This document shows, in pieces, positions 1 through 6,538 of a stretch of 7,601 bases of DNA. Source of the DNA: Caldifarciminota bacterium (lineage in GTDB: Bacteria > Hydrothermota > 32-111 > QNBC01); NCBI GenBank assembly GCA_015486655.1, contig WFRF01000142.1:1-7601 (forward strand), given 5' to 3'. The notes under the pieces are model-generated. The model had not been told where the DNA came from and ran no database searches. It saw only the letters and a program-made list of their open reading frames with translations. Both the position numbers and the translations under genes were made by a program. How positions within the stretch are numbered: position 1 is the stretch's first letter; each line of letters begins with the position of its first letter.

Positions 1-555
1 CCTGACAGACTTATTAGACCTACAGTAAAATCAATCACACAAAAAGGTACGAGTAAGATAATATTCATTTTTTCCGGTTCATATTCATCAAAAACAAGAA
101 ACGTTATTAATCTTCATCCCGCAGCCTCCATACCTAAACCCGTTTTTAGAAAAAATTTTATCAGAGAAATCCTCTTTACAACAAAAGATAGCTCCGAAGT
201 CAAGGCATTAATAAAGGATCTCAATATCAAAGTAGTATATTTGAAAAGTTTCTCCCCTCTTTACCATGTAGGTGCAATGTTTGCCAGTAACTTCATAACC
301 ATTCTTCTCTTTGCCGCCGAAAACATTATAAAACCTTTTGTCAAAGACAGAGAGGACACCAAATCATTGCTCAATTCCTTTGCAAGAACGGGGCTTGATG
401 CCTATTTTTCTCAACATAAACTGAGTGGTCCCGTTGCAAGAGGGGACATTTCCACAATAGACAAGCACAAGCAGGCTTTAAAAGGGAAAAAGGAAATTTC
501 AATTTATAATTCCCTGATAAAATACGGAGTCCATCTGTTCAATGGAAAAAAATAG
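1..555 (+). CDS. Rossmann-like/DUF2520 domain protein, 5'-truncated by the window edge
   Basis: The frame is open from base 1 to the TAG at 553-555 and gives the last 184 residues of a longer protein. The fragment fits the C-terminal half of the Rossmann-like plus DUF2520 family, which resembles ProC and 6-phosphogluconate dehydrogenase and is presumed to bind NAD(P). Visible family features are the LHP motif at fragment residues 38-40, the helix start YHVGAMFASN at 88-97, and the hallmark GPVARGD at 143-149. The nucleotide-binding N-terminus (GxGxxG) lies outside the window. The TTG at 241 is internal, because homologous sequence such as the LHP motif lies upstream in the same frame. Its last 14 bases overlap the start of murJ, so it probably belongs to the same operon. 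The substrate of this family is not established as far as I know; a reductase or dehydrogenase role is inferred from the fold. Confidence 0.85.
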   Translation, partial: PDRLIRPTVKSITQKGTSKIIFIFSGSYSSKTRNVINLHPAASIPKPVFRKNFIREILFTTKDSSEVKALIKDLNIKVVYLKSFSPLYHVGAMFASNFITILLFAAENIIKPFVKDREDTKSLLNSFARTGLDAYFSQHKLSGPVARGDISTIDKHKQALKGKKEISIYNSLIKYGVHLFNGKK

Positions 556-2113
556 ATTTTCTGCACATGTCATGTCCTACGGAACGGGAGTTGCCATTAC
601 CCGCCTTTTGGGATTGATCAGAGAGATTATCTACGCACAGTATTTCGGAGCAGGAATGCTCATGGATGTGTTCAGAGTGGCATTTAATATCCCCAATTTC
701 CTCAGAGATTTGTTCTCAGAAGGCAGTATGAGTGCATCTTTCATACCCGTTTGCGCAGAGAAATATAAAAAAAACGGTGAAAAAGGTGCAGCCGAATTCA
801 CTTCCGAAGTTATAAACAACATTTTTATTGTAATTACAATAATTACCGGTTTACTGATTTTAATCGCACCTTTACTGGTCAGGATATTTGTCCCCGGTTT
901 CTTAAAAGATTCTTATAAGTTCGGTCTCACTGTGACAACAATGCGGGTTATATTCCCGTTTTTGATATTTATTACAATGTCTTCAATACTTATGGGTTTT
1001 TTAAACATAAACAAGAAATTTTCCATAACGGGAATCTCCCCGTCCCTTTGGAATCTGTCAATAATAACGGCGGTTATGTTACTTACACCCGTTTTTAAAA
1101 AATATGAGACCCCTATAATATTTTCGGGCGCTTTGGGTGTAGTGTTGGGGGGGCTTCTGCAATTCGCATTCCAAATCCCTTTCGCCTATCGTTTAAAATT
1201 CAGATTCTCCACGAGAGTTAATTTCAATAATCCCGATTTCATTAAAATAATCAAACTATGGTTACCCATGGTTATCGGTGCCGCTTCATACGGTATTATG
1301 TTTCTCGTTAATAACTTCATAGCTTCCTTTTTAAAAACCGGAAGCATATCATCTCTGTCCTATGCTTTCAGACTACTGCAACTCCCTCTCGGTATTTTCG
1401 GTGTTTCCATTTTTACCGTATCCTTACCTCGAGCTTCACTGGAAAACGCCGAACAGAATAACGAGAAGGTCAGAATAACACTGATCAAATCACTACATCT
1501 TCTGTCTATTCTACTTCTCCCCTCCGCATTTTTCTTATTAGTCAACTCCTTTGATATTGTCAGGCTAATATACGAGCACGGTGCATTTAGGCGAGCTTCA
1601 ACAATTCTGACTTCCGATATCCTGAAATTGTATGCAATCGGACTTTTTACAATCGGCGTTAATAAGGTTGTAACGGGGATTTACTATTCTTTCAAAGAAT
1701 CCAAAATTCCCATGTTTTCAAGTCTCATAACCGTTTGTTTCAATATTATCGTCGCCTTGCTGTTATTGGGGCACCTCCATGTCAAAGCCCTGGCTCTTGC
1801 GCTCTCAATCGGTTCTTTTCTCAACTTTTCAATACTTACCCTTGTATTTTCAAAAAAATTCTTTGCTTTTCCTTTTAAGGAATTTTTCGCAAAGCTCTCT
1901 CCGTCCCTATGGGCGGGAATCTTATCAACAAGTGTATTTTTTATATATAAGAGATATATAGTACTACTTAACAATTCGACAAAAATAAACCAAACCATAA
2001 ATATGATAATAGATATAGCGGTTTTTTCCGCTATCTACTTGATATTAATTGTTATTTTTGATAAGTATGTTCACGAACGTCTAACAAGGATGATAAAATG
2101 GAAAAAGATATAA
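542..2113 (+). CDS. murJ: Lipid II flippase MurJ (MviN family)
   Basis: This 523-residue polytopic membrane protein belongs to the MOP superfamily. MurJ moves undecaprenyl-linked peptidoglycan precursor (lipid II) across the inner membrane. The length matches the usual 500-530 residues, and hydrophobic segments run throughout, consistent with 13-14 helices. The N-terminal signature is clear: TRLLGLIRE at 20-28, FGAG at 35-38, and NIPNFLRDLFSEGSMSASF at 49-67. R21, R27, D42 and R55 line up, with a constant offset of three, with E. coli R18, R24, D39 and R52. R277 in SYAFRLLQLP corresponds to E. coli R270. These charged residues line the transport cavity and matter for function. The ATG at 542 lies inside the end of the preceding gene. 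The nearest SD-like site is GGAG at 526-529, rather far away (12 nt), so translation may depend on coupling to the upstream gene. The next gene starts 16 nt before the murJ stop. Confidence 0.96.
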   Translation: MEKNRFSAHVMSYGTGVAITRLLGLIREIIYAQYFGAGMLMDVFRVAFNIPNFLRDLFSEGSMSASFIPVCAEKYKKNGEKGAAEFTSEVINNIFIVITIITGLLILIAPLLVRIFVPGFLKDSYKFGLTVTTMRVIFPFLIFITMSSILMGFLNINKKFSITGISPSLWNLSIITAVMLLTPVFKKYETPIIFSGALGVVLGGLLQFAFQIPFAYRLKFRFSTRVNFNNPDFIKIIKLWLPMVIGAASYGIMFLVNNFIASFLKTGSISSLSYAFRLLQLPLGIFGVSIFTVSLPRASLENAEQNNEKVRITLIKSLHLLSILLLPSAFFLLVNSFDIVRLIYEHGAFRRASTILTSDILKLYAIGLFTIGVNKVVTGIYYSFKESKIPMFSSLITVCFNIIVALLLLGHLHVKALALALSIGSFLNFSILTLVFSKKFFAFPFKEFFAKLSPSLWAGILSTSVFFIYKRYIVLLNNSTKINQTINMIIDIAVFSAIYLILIVIFDKYVHERLTRMIKWKKI

Positions 2114-2664
2114 AACGCTATATTGAAGCCATTCTTTTCGCTTCGGATTCCCCCGTTTCAATGAGCACTCTTAAAAAAGTGTTGGGAATAGATTCAATAG
2201 TAACAATTCGTAACGCCATCAATGAGTTAAATGAAGAATACACCGAGCATTCGTTTGAGATCAGACAGATTGCAAAGGGATATCGTTTATATACAAAGCC
2301 CGAATACGCTGAAGTTGTTCGTGCCATGAAAAAAGACAGAGATCTGCCGAATTTGTCCTCATCATCACTGGAAACATTGGCAATAATTGCATATAAGCAA
2401 CCCATAACCAAAAATGAAATTGAACATATAAGGGGCGTCTCAAGTGACGGTGTACTTAAAACTCTCATAAACAGGGATTTGGTTAAAGTTTTAGGTAAAT
2501 CTGATTTACCGGGAAAACCGATGTTATACGGGACAACAAATCATTTCCTTGAATATTTCGGTTTAAAAGATTTAGATGAAATTAAAACAATAGCTAAGGA
2601 GATCTGGGATGAATTCGAAAACGAAAAGATTTTTAATCAAGACTCATATAATAACGGAAAATGA
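2098..2664 (+). CDS. scpB: Segregation and condensation protein B (ScpB)
   Basis: ScpB is the winged-helix (kite) subunit that dimerises and binds the ScpA kleisin of the SMC condensin, which compacts and segregates the chromosome. The protein has 188 residues, the normal size. The family core is intact: an N-terminal ILFASDSPVS segment (12-21), LETLAIIAYKQPITKNEIE at 91-109, IRGV at 111-114, then a GKPMLYGTT segment (139-147) and FLEYFGL (150-156), which is the typical end of the second winged helix. The ATG at 2098 is preceded by AAGGA at 2086-2090 with a 7-nt spacer, and the first 16 bases overlap murJ. The C-terminal tail after residue 165 is charged and poorly conserved in the family. 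That tail carries the ribosome binding site and start of the next gene. No scpA is present in the window; it would have to lie elsewhere. Confidence 0.95.
   Translation: MEKDIKRYIEAILFASDSPVSMSTLKKVLGIDSIVTIRNAINELNEEYTEHSFEIRQIAKGYRLYTKPEYAEVVRAMKKDRDLPNLSSSSLETLAIIAYKQPITKNEIEHIRGVSSDGVLKTLINRDLVKVLGKSDLPGKPMLYGTTNHFLEYFGLKDLDEIKTIAKEIWDEFENEKIFNQDSYNNGK
2596..2601 (+). promoter_or_regulatory. Ribosome binding site inside scpB for the CofE-like gene
   Basis: A perfect AAGGAG lies 7 nt before the ATG at 2609, within the scpB reading frame. It supports the start that gives a 56-nt overlap, as does the family-like N-terminal sequence encoded in the overlap (KTHIIT). Confidence 0.8.
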
Positions 2665-3289
2665 TAAACTCGATAACATTATAAAAAAATACGTCCTCCC
2701 TTATGCGGATAAAGATGACATTGTAGTTTTTAGCGAAAGTATCATAGCTATTCTCCAGGGAAGGGCAATCCCCGAAAATAAAATCAAAATCGGTTTTCTT
2801 GCAAGTTTTTTATGGAGCAAGGTGAGGAAAGTCCCCTACGGAGTCGGGTTAAGAAGTCCTGCTACAATGCAGTGTGCAATAAATGAAGTCGGAGGATTCC
2901 GAATTCTTATAGCTGCAATTATTGGAGGAATAACACGGTTTTTCGGCAGAAAAGGGGATTTTTACAGAATAGCCGGAAAGGATGCTGCAATGATAGATGC
3001 AGCTCATACGTCTCCCGTTTCTCCCTTCGATCAATATGTTATTATGGGGCCTAAAAATCCTCAAAGGGTAGTGGACGAACTGACGGAGAAATACAACTTG
3101 AAATTTGCCATTATGGATATAAACGATATCGGCGGCTCATGGGCTGTTGGTTTTTCATCCGGCATAAACAAAGAATGGCTTGAAGATTTAATGAGGGATA
3201 ATCCTATGGGACAGGGGAAAGAATTGACTCCCATTTGTATAATAAAGAGTAAACTATATGGAAAAGATGAGATTAAACAAATTTCTTAG
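2609..3289 (+). CDS. CofE-like coenzyme F420-0:L-glutamate ligase domain protein
   Basis: This 226-residue protein belongs to the F420_ligase (CofE) family. True CofE adds L-glutamates to coenzyme F420-0 in a GTP-dependent reaction. Supporting motifs are DDIVVFSES followed by QGR (36-52), resembling the ligase segment around SEK...EGR; LRSPATMQCAINEVGG at 81-96; FGRKGDFYRIAGKDAAMID at 112-130; a MDINDIGG segment (169-176); and the C-terminal RDNPMGQGKELTPI (196-209). The last parts match the stand-alone CofE-like branch found in many bacteria not known to make F420, so the substrate here may differ. The start at 2609 is supported by AAGGAG at 2596-2601 and by family-like residues (KTHIIT, 11-16) inside the overlap with scpB. 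It overlaps the next gene by 32 nt. No other F420 biosynthesis gene is visible. The family assignment is firm; the exact reaction is not. Confidence 0.85.
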   Translation: MNSKTKRFLIKTHIITENDKLDNIIKKYVLPYADKDDIVVFSESIIAILQGRAIPENKIKIGFLASFLWSKVRKVPYGVGLRSPATMQCAINEVGGFRILIAAIIGGITRFFGRKGDFYRIAGKDAAMIDAAHTSPVSPFDQYVIMGPKNPQRVVDELTEKYNLKFAIMDINDIGGSWAVGFSSGINKEWLEDLMRDNPMGQGKELTPICIIKSKLYGKDEIKQIS

Positions 3290-3977
3290 CCTTGCAGGTA
3301 TCGATTCGAGAAGGAAAGCGGACGAAATAATAAAAGAGGGTAAGGTAACCGTAAACGGTAATCCGGTATCCAAACCGGGAACCGTTGTCGATCCCCATAA
3401 AGATATCGTTAAAGTAGGCAAAAGACAAATGATAGTCAAGAAATTCGAATATCTTATCCTTAATAAACCGAGAGGAATAATTTCTTCTCGCAAACTGGAT
3501 TCCGGGAAGGGAACAATATACGATTTGATTCCCAAAAATTTAAAACATCTGAAACCCGTGGGCAGACTTGATATAAACACGGAAGGGCTAATAATAATGA
3601 CAAATGACGGGGAATTGATAAACGCTCTCGCACATCCTAAAAAGGGTATCGAACGTGTTTACTCCATGTTGATAAACAAAAGGTTGTCTTTCAACGAGAT
3701 AAAGCGTTTAAAAAGCGGAATCAGGTACGAGAACATTTTTTACAGGTTCAGTGATGTTTTCTTTACCAGGATTACACCTCACGGTTTTCTCTATATAGTA
3801 AAATTAAAAGAGGGCAAGAACAGAGAAATTAGGAACTCAATGAAAGCACTCGGAAAAAGGATAATATGGCTGAAACGCATATCCTTCGGTCCTATACAGT
3901 TGGGAGAATTAAAACCCGGTAATTATAGAACACTAACGTCATCGGAATTAAATTCTCTTAAAAAGCTAATAAACTAA
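3258..3977 (+). CDS. rluB: RluB/RsuA-family rRNA pseudouridine synthase
   Basis: The enzyme isomerises a specific uridine in rRNA to pseudouridine. The 239-residue product has an N-terminal S4 RNA-binding domain (about 4-50, with RLNKFLSLAGIDSRRKADE and VTVNG) followed by the RsuA/RluB catalytic domain. The catalytic motif GRLDINTEGLIIMTNDGEL is at 102-120, with D105 as the expected nucleophile. LILNKPRG at 67-74 and EGKNREIR in the C-terminal half are further family motifs. RluB (23S U2605) is preferred over RsuA (16S) because rluB commonly sits next to scpB; sequence alone does not settle the target. The ATG at 3258 has AAAGAG at 3244-3249 with an 8-nt spacer. An alternative ATG at 3267 would remove three residues. 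The start overlaps the preceding gene by 32 nt, and this is the last gene of the plus-strand operon. Confidence 0.9.
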   Translation: MEKMRLNKFLSLAGIDSRRKADEIIKEGKVTVNGNPVSKPGTVVDPHKDIVKVGKRQMIVKKFEYLILNKPRGIISSRKLDSGKGTIYDLIPKNLKHLKPVGRLDINTEGLIIMTNDGELINALAHPKKGIERVYSMLINKRLSFNEIKRLKSGIRYENIFYRFSDVFFTRITPHGFLYIVKLKEGKNREIRNSMKALGKRIIWLKRISFGPIQLGELKPGNYRTLTSSELNSLKKLIN

Positions 3978-4001
3978 AACTGAAAATCGAGTATAAAACA
4001 T

Positions 4002-4031
4002 ATGGAGGAATGCTCGAGAGCACTCCTCCAT
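4002..4031. terminator. Inverted repeat, candidate transcription terminator between convergent genes
   Basis: The arms ATGGAGGA (4002-4009) and TCCTCCAT (4024-4031) pair perfectly. After one A-C mismatch (4010/4023), four further pairs (TGCT with AGCA) close a CGAG tetraloop at 4015-4018. The hairpin lies 24 nt after the rluB stop and about 114 nt beyond the minus-strand dehydrogenase stop. On the plus strand it is followed by CAAGGGGGG, not a U-run, so it is not a textbook terminator in that direction. On the minus strand it is followed by GTTTTATACTCGATTTT, which is moderately U-rich, so termination of the minus-strand operon is more plausible. It could also simply protect mRNA 3' ends. Confidence 0.5.
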
Positions 4032-4036
4032 CAAGG

Positions 4037-4065
4037 GGGGAATTATGTTAGGGGAATTTAAATTA
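4037..4065. repeat. Imperfect tandem repeat of 14-15 nt with GGGGAATT
   Basis: GGGGAATTATGTTA (4037-4050) is followed directly by GGGGAATTTAAATTA (4051-4065). The eight leading bases are identical and both copies end in TTA. Two copies only, in AT-rich noncoding DNA; it may be chance or a binding site. Confidence 0.45.
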
Positions 4066-4144
4066 ATATACCAAAATAATAATACATTGTCAACCCCAAG
4101 CGGCAATTTTATTTTATCGGCTTATAGTACATTTTCCCCGTCTA

Positions 4145-5242
4145 TCATATACCGATATCTTCTTTAATTTTCAGTTCCTCTTTTAAACCTCTAAGTATTT
4201 TTTGTAAATTTTCATTAATAGGGATACCCTTTGTACTTCTCTCTTTAATCTTATCGCATTCCTTTTCTCCGGCAACGTAAATTCTATCATGCCCCGGTGC
4301 TTTTTTTGAATTTCTCAAAGTCCTTACAATTTCGCCTGTTGTCTTCTTAAAAATATCCACCGGGATAAAATTTTCAATATTAATCACCATAAAAAAGTGT
4401 CCCAAGCCGTAGGGAATTTTGTTCCCTTCTGCATCAAAACCCAAAAGAGCCTTCCCGAAGGGTCCTCCTGCAAATGCCGCTGACAATATCTCAACCATTA
4501 CGGCAAGTCCGTATCCCTTATGCCCTCCTAACCTCTCTCCCGCTCCTCCCAGCGGTAAAAGAGCGGCTTTTCTTTTAACAAGATCTACGAGCAATCTTGA
4601 TGTATCGGTATAAGGTTTTCCGTTCTCATCTATTGCCCATCCCTCGGGAGTTTCCTTTTCCTCCCTTTCCAGTTGTTCGATTTTCCCCCTCTGGCTAATT
4701 GAAGTAGCCCCATCGATACAAAACGGGCATTCTTCGTCTGTGGGTGCAGCCATACTTATGGGATTTGTCCCTATCATCGGTTCTACCCCGAATGTAGGGG
4801 CTATTGAAGGTCGTGCGTTTGTAAAAGCAAAACCCACCATATTCTCTTTTACTGCCATTAGCGGATAGTAACCATCTATTCCAAAATGCGTTGAGTTCGT
4901 TATAGCAGCGGAACCCATACCGTATTTCTTCGCTTTTTCAATTATTCTTTCCATAGCATGGTGAGAAACAACATGCCCCATACCATTACCGCCGTCTATT
5001 AGCAGTGTGGTAGGTGTTTCTTTTATTATTTTCCAATTCGTTACGGGAAGCTGTATCCCCGCCTTTATTCTGTCAATATACATCTTAAATCTACCTATAC
5101 CATGAGAATCTATACCTCTCAGATCGGATGTAATCAAAACTTCGGAAGATATCTCGGCATCTTCGGGAGGGACTCCGACATTAACAAACCCCTCTTTCAT
5201 AAAAGCTTTTAATTTCTTATGATTTACATATTTCATTTCCAT
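4145..5242 (-). CDS. Ldh-family NAD(P)-dependent 2-hydroxyacid dehydrogenase (malate/L-lactate dehydrogenase type)
   Basis: This is a 365-residue soluble oxidoreductase of the Ldh_2 family (malate, L-lactate, ureidoglycolate and sulfolactate dehydrogenases), which interconverts a 2-hydroxy acid and a 2-oxo acid using NAD(P). Visible motifs, numbered from the ATG at 5242, are DLRGIDSHGIGRF (about 40-52) with the conserved His in DSHG, STHFG at 117-121, GTNPIS (158-163), DGATS (177-181) and GGHKGYGLA (239-247). Length is within the family norm. The longest open frame begins at a GTG at 5248, but that codon touches the SD (AGGAG at 5248-5252, minus strand). The ATG at 5242 has a proper 5-nt spacer, and the ATG at 5236 is also possible. 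The gene follows the 427-residue protein gene by 12 nt and is probably the last gene of the minus-strand operon. Substrate cannot be assigned: members with different substrates share these motifs. Confidence 0.9.
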   Translation of the reverse strand: MEMKYVNHKKLKAFMKEGFVNVGVPPEDAEISSEVLITSDLRGIDSHGIGRFKMYIDRIKAGIQLPVTNWKIIKETPTTLLIDGGNGMGHVVSHHAMERIIEKAKKYGMGSAAITNSTHFGIDGYYPLMAVKENMVGFAFTNARPSIAPTFGVEPMIGTNPISMAAPTDEECPFCIDGATSISQRGKIEQLEREEKETPEGWAIDENGKPYTDTSRLLVDLVKRKAALLPLGGAGERLGGHKGYGLAVMVEILSAAFAGGPFGKALLGFDAEGNKIPYGLGHFFMVINIENFIPVDIFKKTTGEIVRTLRNSKKAPGHDRIYVAGEKECDKIKERSTKGIPINENLQKILRGLKEELKIKEDIGI

Positions 5243-5247
5243 GTCCA

Positions 5248-5253
5248 CTCCTA
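5248..5253 (-). promoter_or_regulatory. Ribosome binding site deciding the start of the Ldh-family gene
   Basis: Read on the minus strand the bases are TAGGAG, immediately after the stop codon of the preceding gene. Five bases separate it from the ATG at 5242. The upstream in-frame GTG (5248-5246) overlaps the SD by one base and can hardly be used. Confidence 0.75.
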
Positions 5254-5254
5254 A

Positions 5255-6538
5255 CTAAAAGTTAATTGTTATAAGTTGCCTTAAAGAATATATTCGTTTA
5301 TTCAGAGTTTTATCGTATGTTATTAGAGGTATAGGGTTAAATTTTACAACAATTTTCGAATCCGTAACATCCTTCATTGTTCTGTTTTTAATCCAGTTGT
5401 ACATAATAAAAGTCGACACCATTCCTCCCACTGCCGTTCCTATCAGTTTATCATACCCGGAACTCGTATTTATGTTTAAAATTGCATCCACTGCCCCTCC
5501 CAGTAAATATCCTGAATACACCCCAAGATTAAACAGCATGCCGTCTTGAACCCTTATATGCCCTGATTTAAGAACACGATAACCCAAATAATAACCGGGA
5601 GCAAACATTCCGTATGAAACGGGGAAAATCGCTTTTATATTGTCTGTAAATGAACCCACCAAAAGTGTAACGGAACCCGATACGGAATTTGATAATCCAT
5701 CAAGTAAAAGTATATCGCCAATCTTTATATCGCTGTATTTTTCGGCAATAAGATACGATGAAACCGCACCGACTGCAGTGGCACCGAGGAATGAACCTGC
5801 AACAATTCTACTGTCCACAGAAGTGTCTTGATAAACTACTGATGCAGTTAGGCTTATGTAACTTGTCTTCTGTAACACTTCATCATATACAAGTGCCTGC
5901 CCAGGAGTATATCTCTTGACCTTTGCCATCCAATAACCGCCTATATTTCCTGCCGCTGCCGTCAGTAAAGTCGTAAGCGGTTCAAATGTTCCCGAAATAA
6001 GGTAGTTGGTTGCCGCACCAATCCCGCCGAGATATAAATTTGAAGTTAACGAATGAATACATTCACCAAATGATATTTCATGATTGGATGTATAAATCAT
6101 CGGAATTATTATACCGGCAGCGGTCATGACCGGAAAAGTCGCGACATTCAAAGAAGCGTTGTTTATCCCATACCTCGAATATGTCCCTAAAATTAAAAAA
6201 GCATACGCTTCACTGGAAAAGAATTCATATATTATAAAGGGGACTCTTGCTTCTCTAACAACGTTTTCTTTTAAATTTTTTGTTTTCATAATCAAAGCGA
6301 GATAAGTTTTCTCGGGGATATTTACTATCTTAATACGGTTGCCGGGATAATAACCGATTATATAGTGATTCCCCTCAAAATCGGTGAATAATCTTAAGTC
6401 GCTGGCTCCACTCAACTGAGATTCATATTTGGTACCGTGACTCTTTAGGTTCGTAATATTTACCTTAATTCCCTCTCCGAATATAGGTAAGGTAAGAAAA
6501 ACCAATAAAAGAAACATAAGTAAATTTCTCATTTTCAT
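5255..6538 (-). CDS. Unrecognised signal-peptide protein with four glycine-rich repeats
   Basis: I do not recognise this 427-residue protein. It starts with a typical export signal (MKMR, then a hydrophobic run to about residue 20) without a lipobox cysteine. Residues 25-110 look soluble or strand-rich. Residues about 146-378 form four units of 55-61 residues. Each has an anchor such as ISFGECIHSL (155), YTPGQALVYD (210), IKIGDILLLD (271) and IRVQDGMLFN (328), then a Gly/Ser/Ala-rich hydrophobic stretch. Units 2-4 end in G-x4-G-x4-[Y/F] (252/257/262, 310/315/320, 367/372/377); unit 1 has G197 and Y202. The segments could be paired membrane helices or barrel strands; the final residue, Phe, is common in outer-membrane barrels. 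The tail (390-427) is strand-like. The ATG at 6538 has GGAGGTG at 6543-6549 and overlaps the GNAT stop as ATGA. Export and membrane association are inferences. Confidence 0.8.
   Translation of the reverse strand: MKMRNLLMFLLLVFLTLPIFGEGIKVNITNLKSHGTKYESQLSGASDLRLFTDFEGNHYIIGYYPGNRIKIVNIPEKTYLALIMKTKNLKENVVREARVPFIIYEFFSSEAYAFLILGTYSRYGINNASLNVATFPVMTAAGIIIPMIYTSNHEISFGECIHSLTSNLYLGGIGAATNYLISGTFEPLTTLLTAAAGNIGGYWMAKVKRYTPGQALVYDEVLQKTSYISLTASVVYQDTSVDSRIVAGSFLGATAVGAVSSYLIAEKYSDIKIGDILLLDGLSNSVSGSVTLLVGSFTDNIKAIFPVSYGMFAPGYYLGYRVLKSGHIRVQDGMLFNLGVYSGYLLGGAVDAILNINTSSGYDKLIGTAVGGMVSTFIMYNWIKNRTMKDVTDSKIVVKFNPIPLITYDKTLNKRIYSLRQLITINF

Larger units (their letters stand above)
3978..4144. other. 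Intergenic region between the convergent operons
   Basis: These 167 bases are the only noncoding stretch in the window. They hold a strong hairpin (4002-4031), an imperfect tandem repeat with GGGGAATT (4037-4065), the palindrome AATTTAAATT (4055-4064) and AT-rich filler. A plus-strand ORF of 40 codons (4045-4167) can be read through it. I do not count it as a gene. Confidence 0.8.

Noticed and set aside
241..555. TTG at 241 as the start of a separate 104-residue gene
   Set aside because: The frame is open to the window edge, and DUF2520 family sequence such as the LHP motif precedes this codon.
1684..1998. Minus-strand 104-codon ORF within murJ
   Set aside because: It is antisense to conserved MurJ sequence and has no recognisable motif.
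2118..2468. Minus-strand 116-codon ORF within scpB
   Set aside because: It covers the conserved winged-helix coding region of scpB and looks like a shadow frame.
3254..3580. Minus-strand 108-codon ORF over the start of rluB
   Set aside because: It is antisense to the S4 and early catalytic regions of the pseudouridine synthase, and no motif is visible.
4097..4124. AAGC...GCTT inverted repeat as a second terminator for the minus-strand operon
   Set aside because: Only four outer pairs form; the inner AT-rich part does not pair consistently.
4419..4613. Plus-strand 64-codon ORF within the dehydrogenase gene
   Set aside because: It is a Pro/Ala/Ser-rich antisense shadow of the conserved GGHKGYGLA region.
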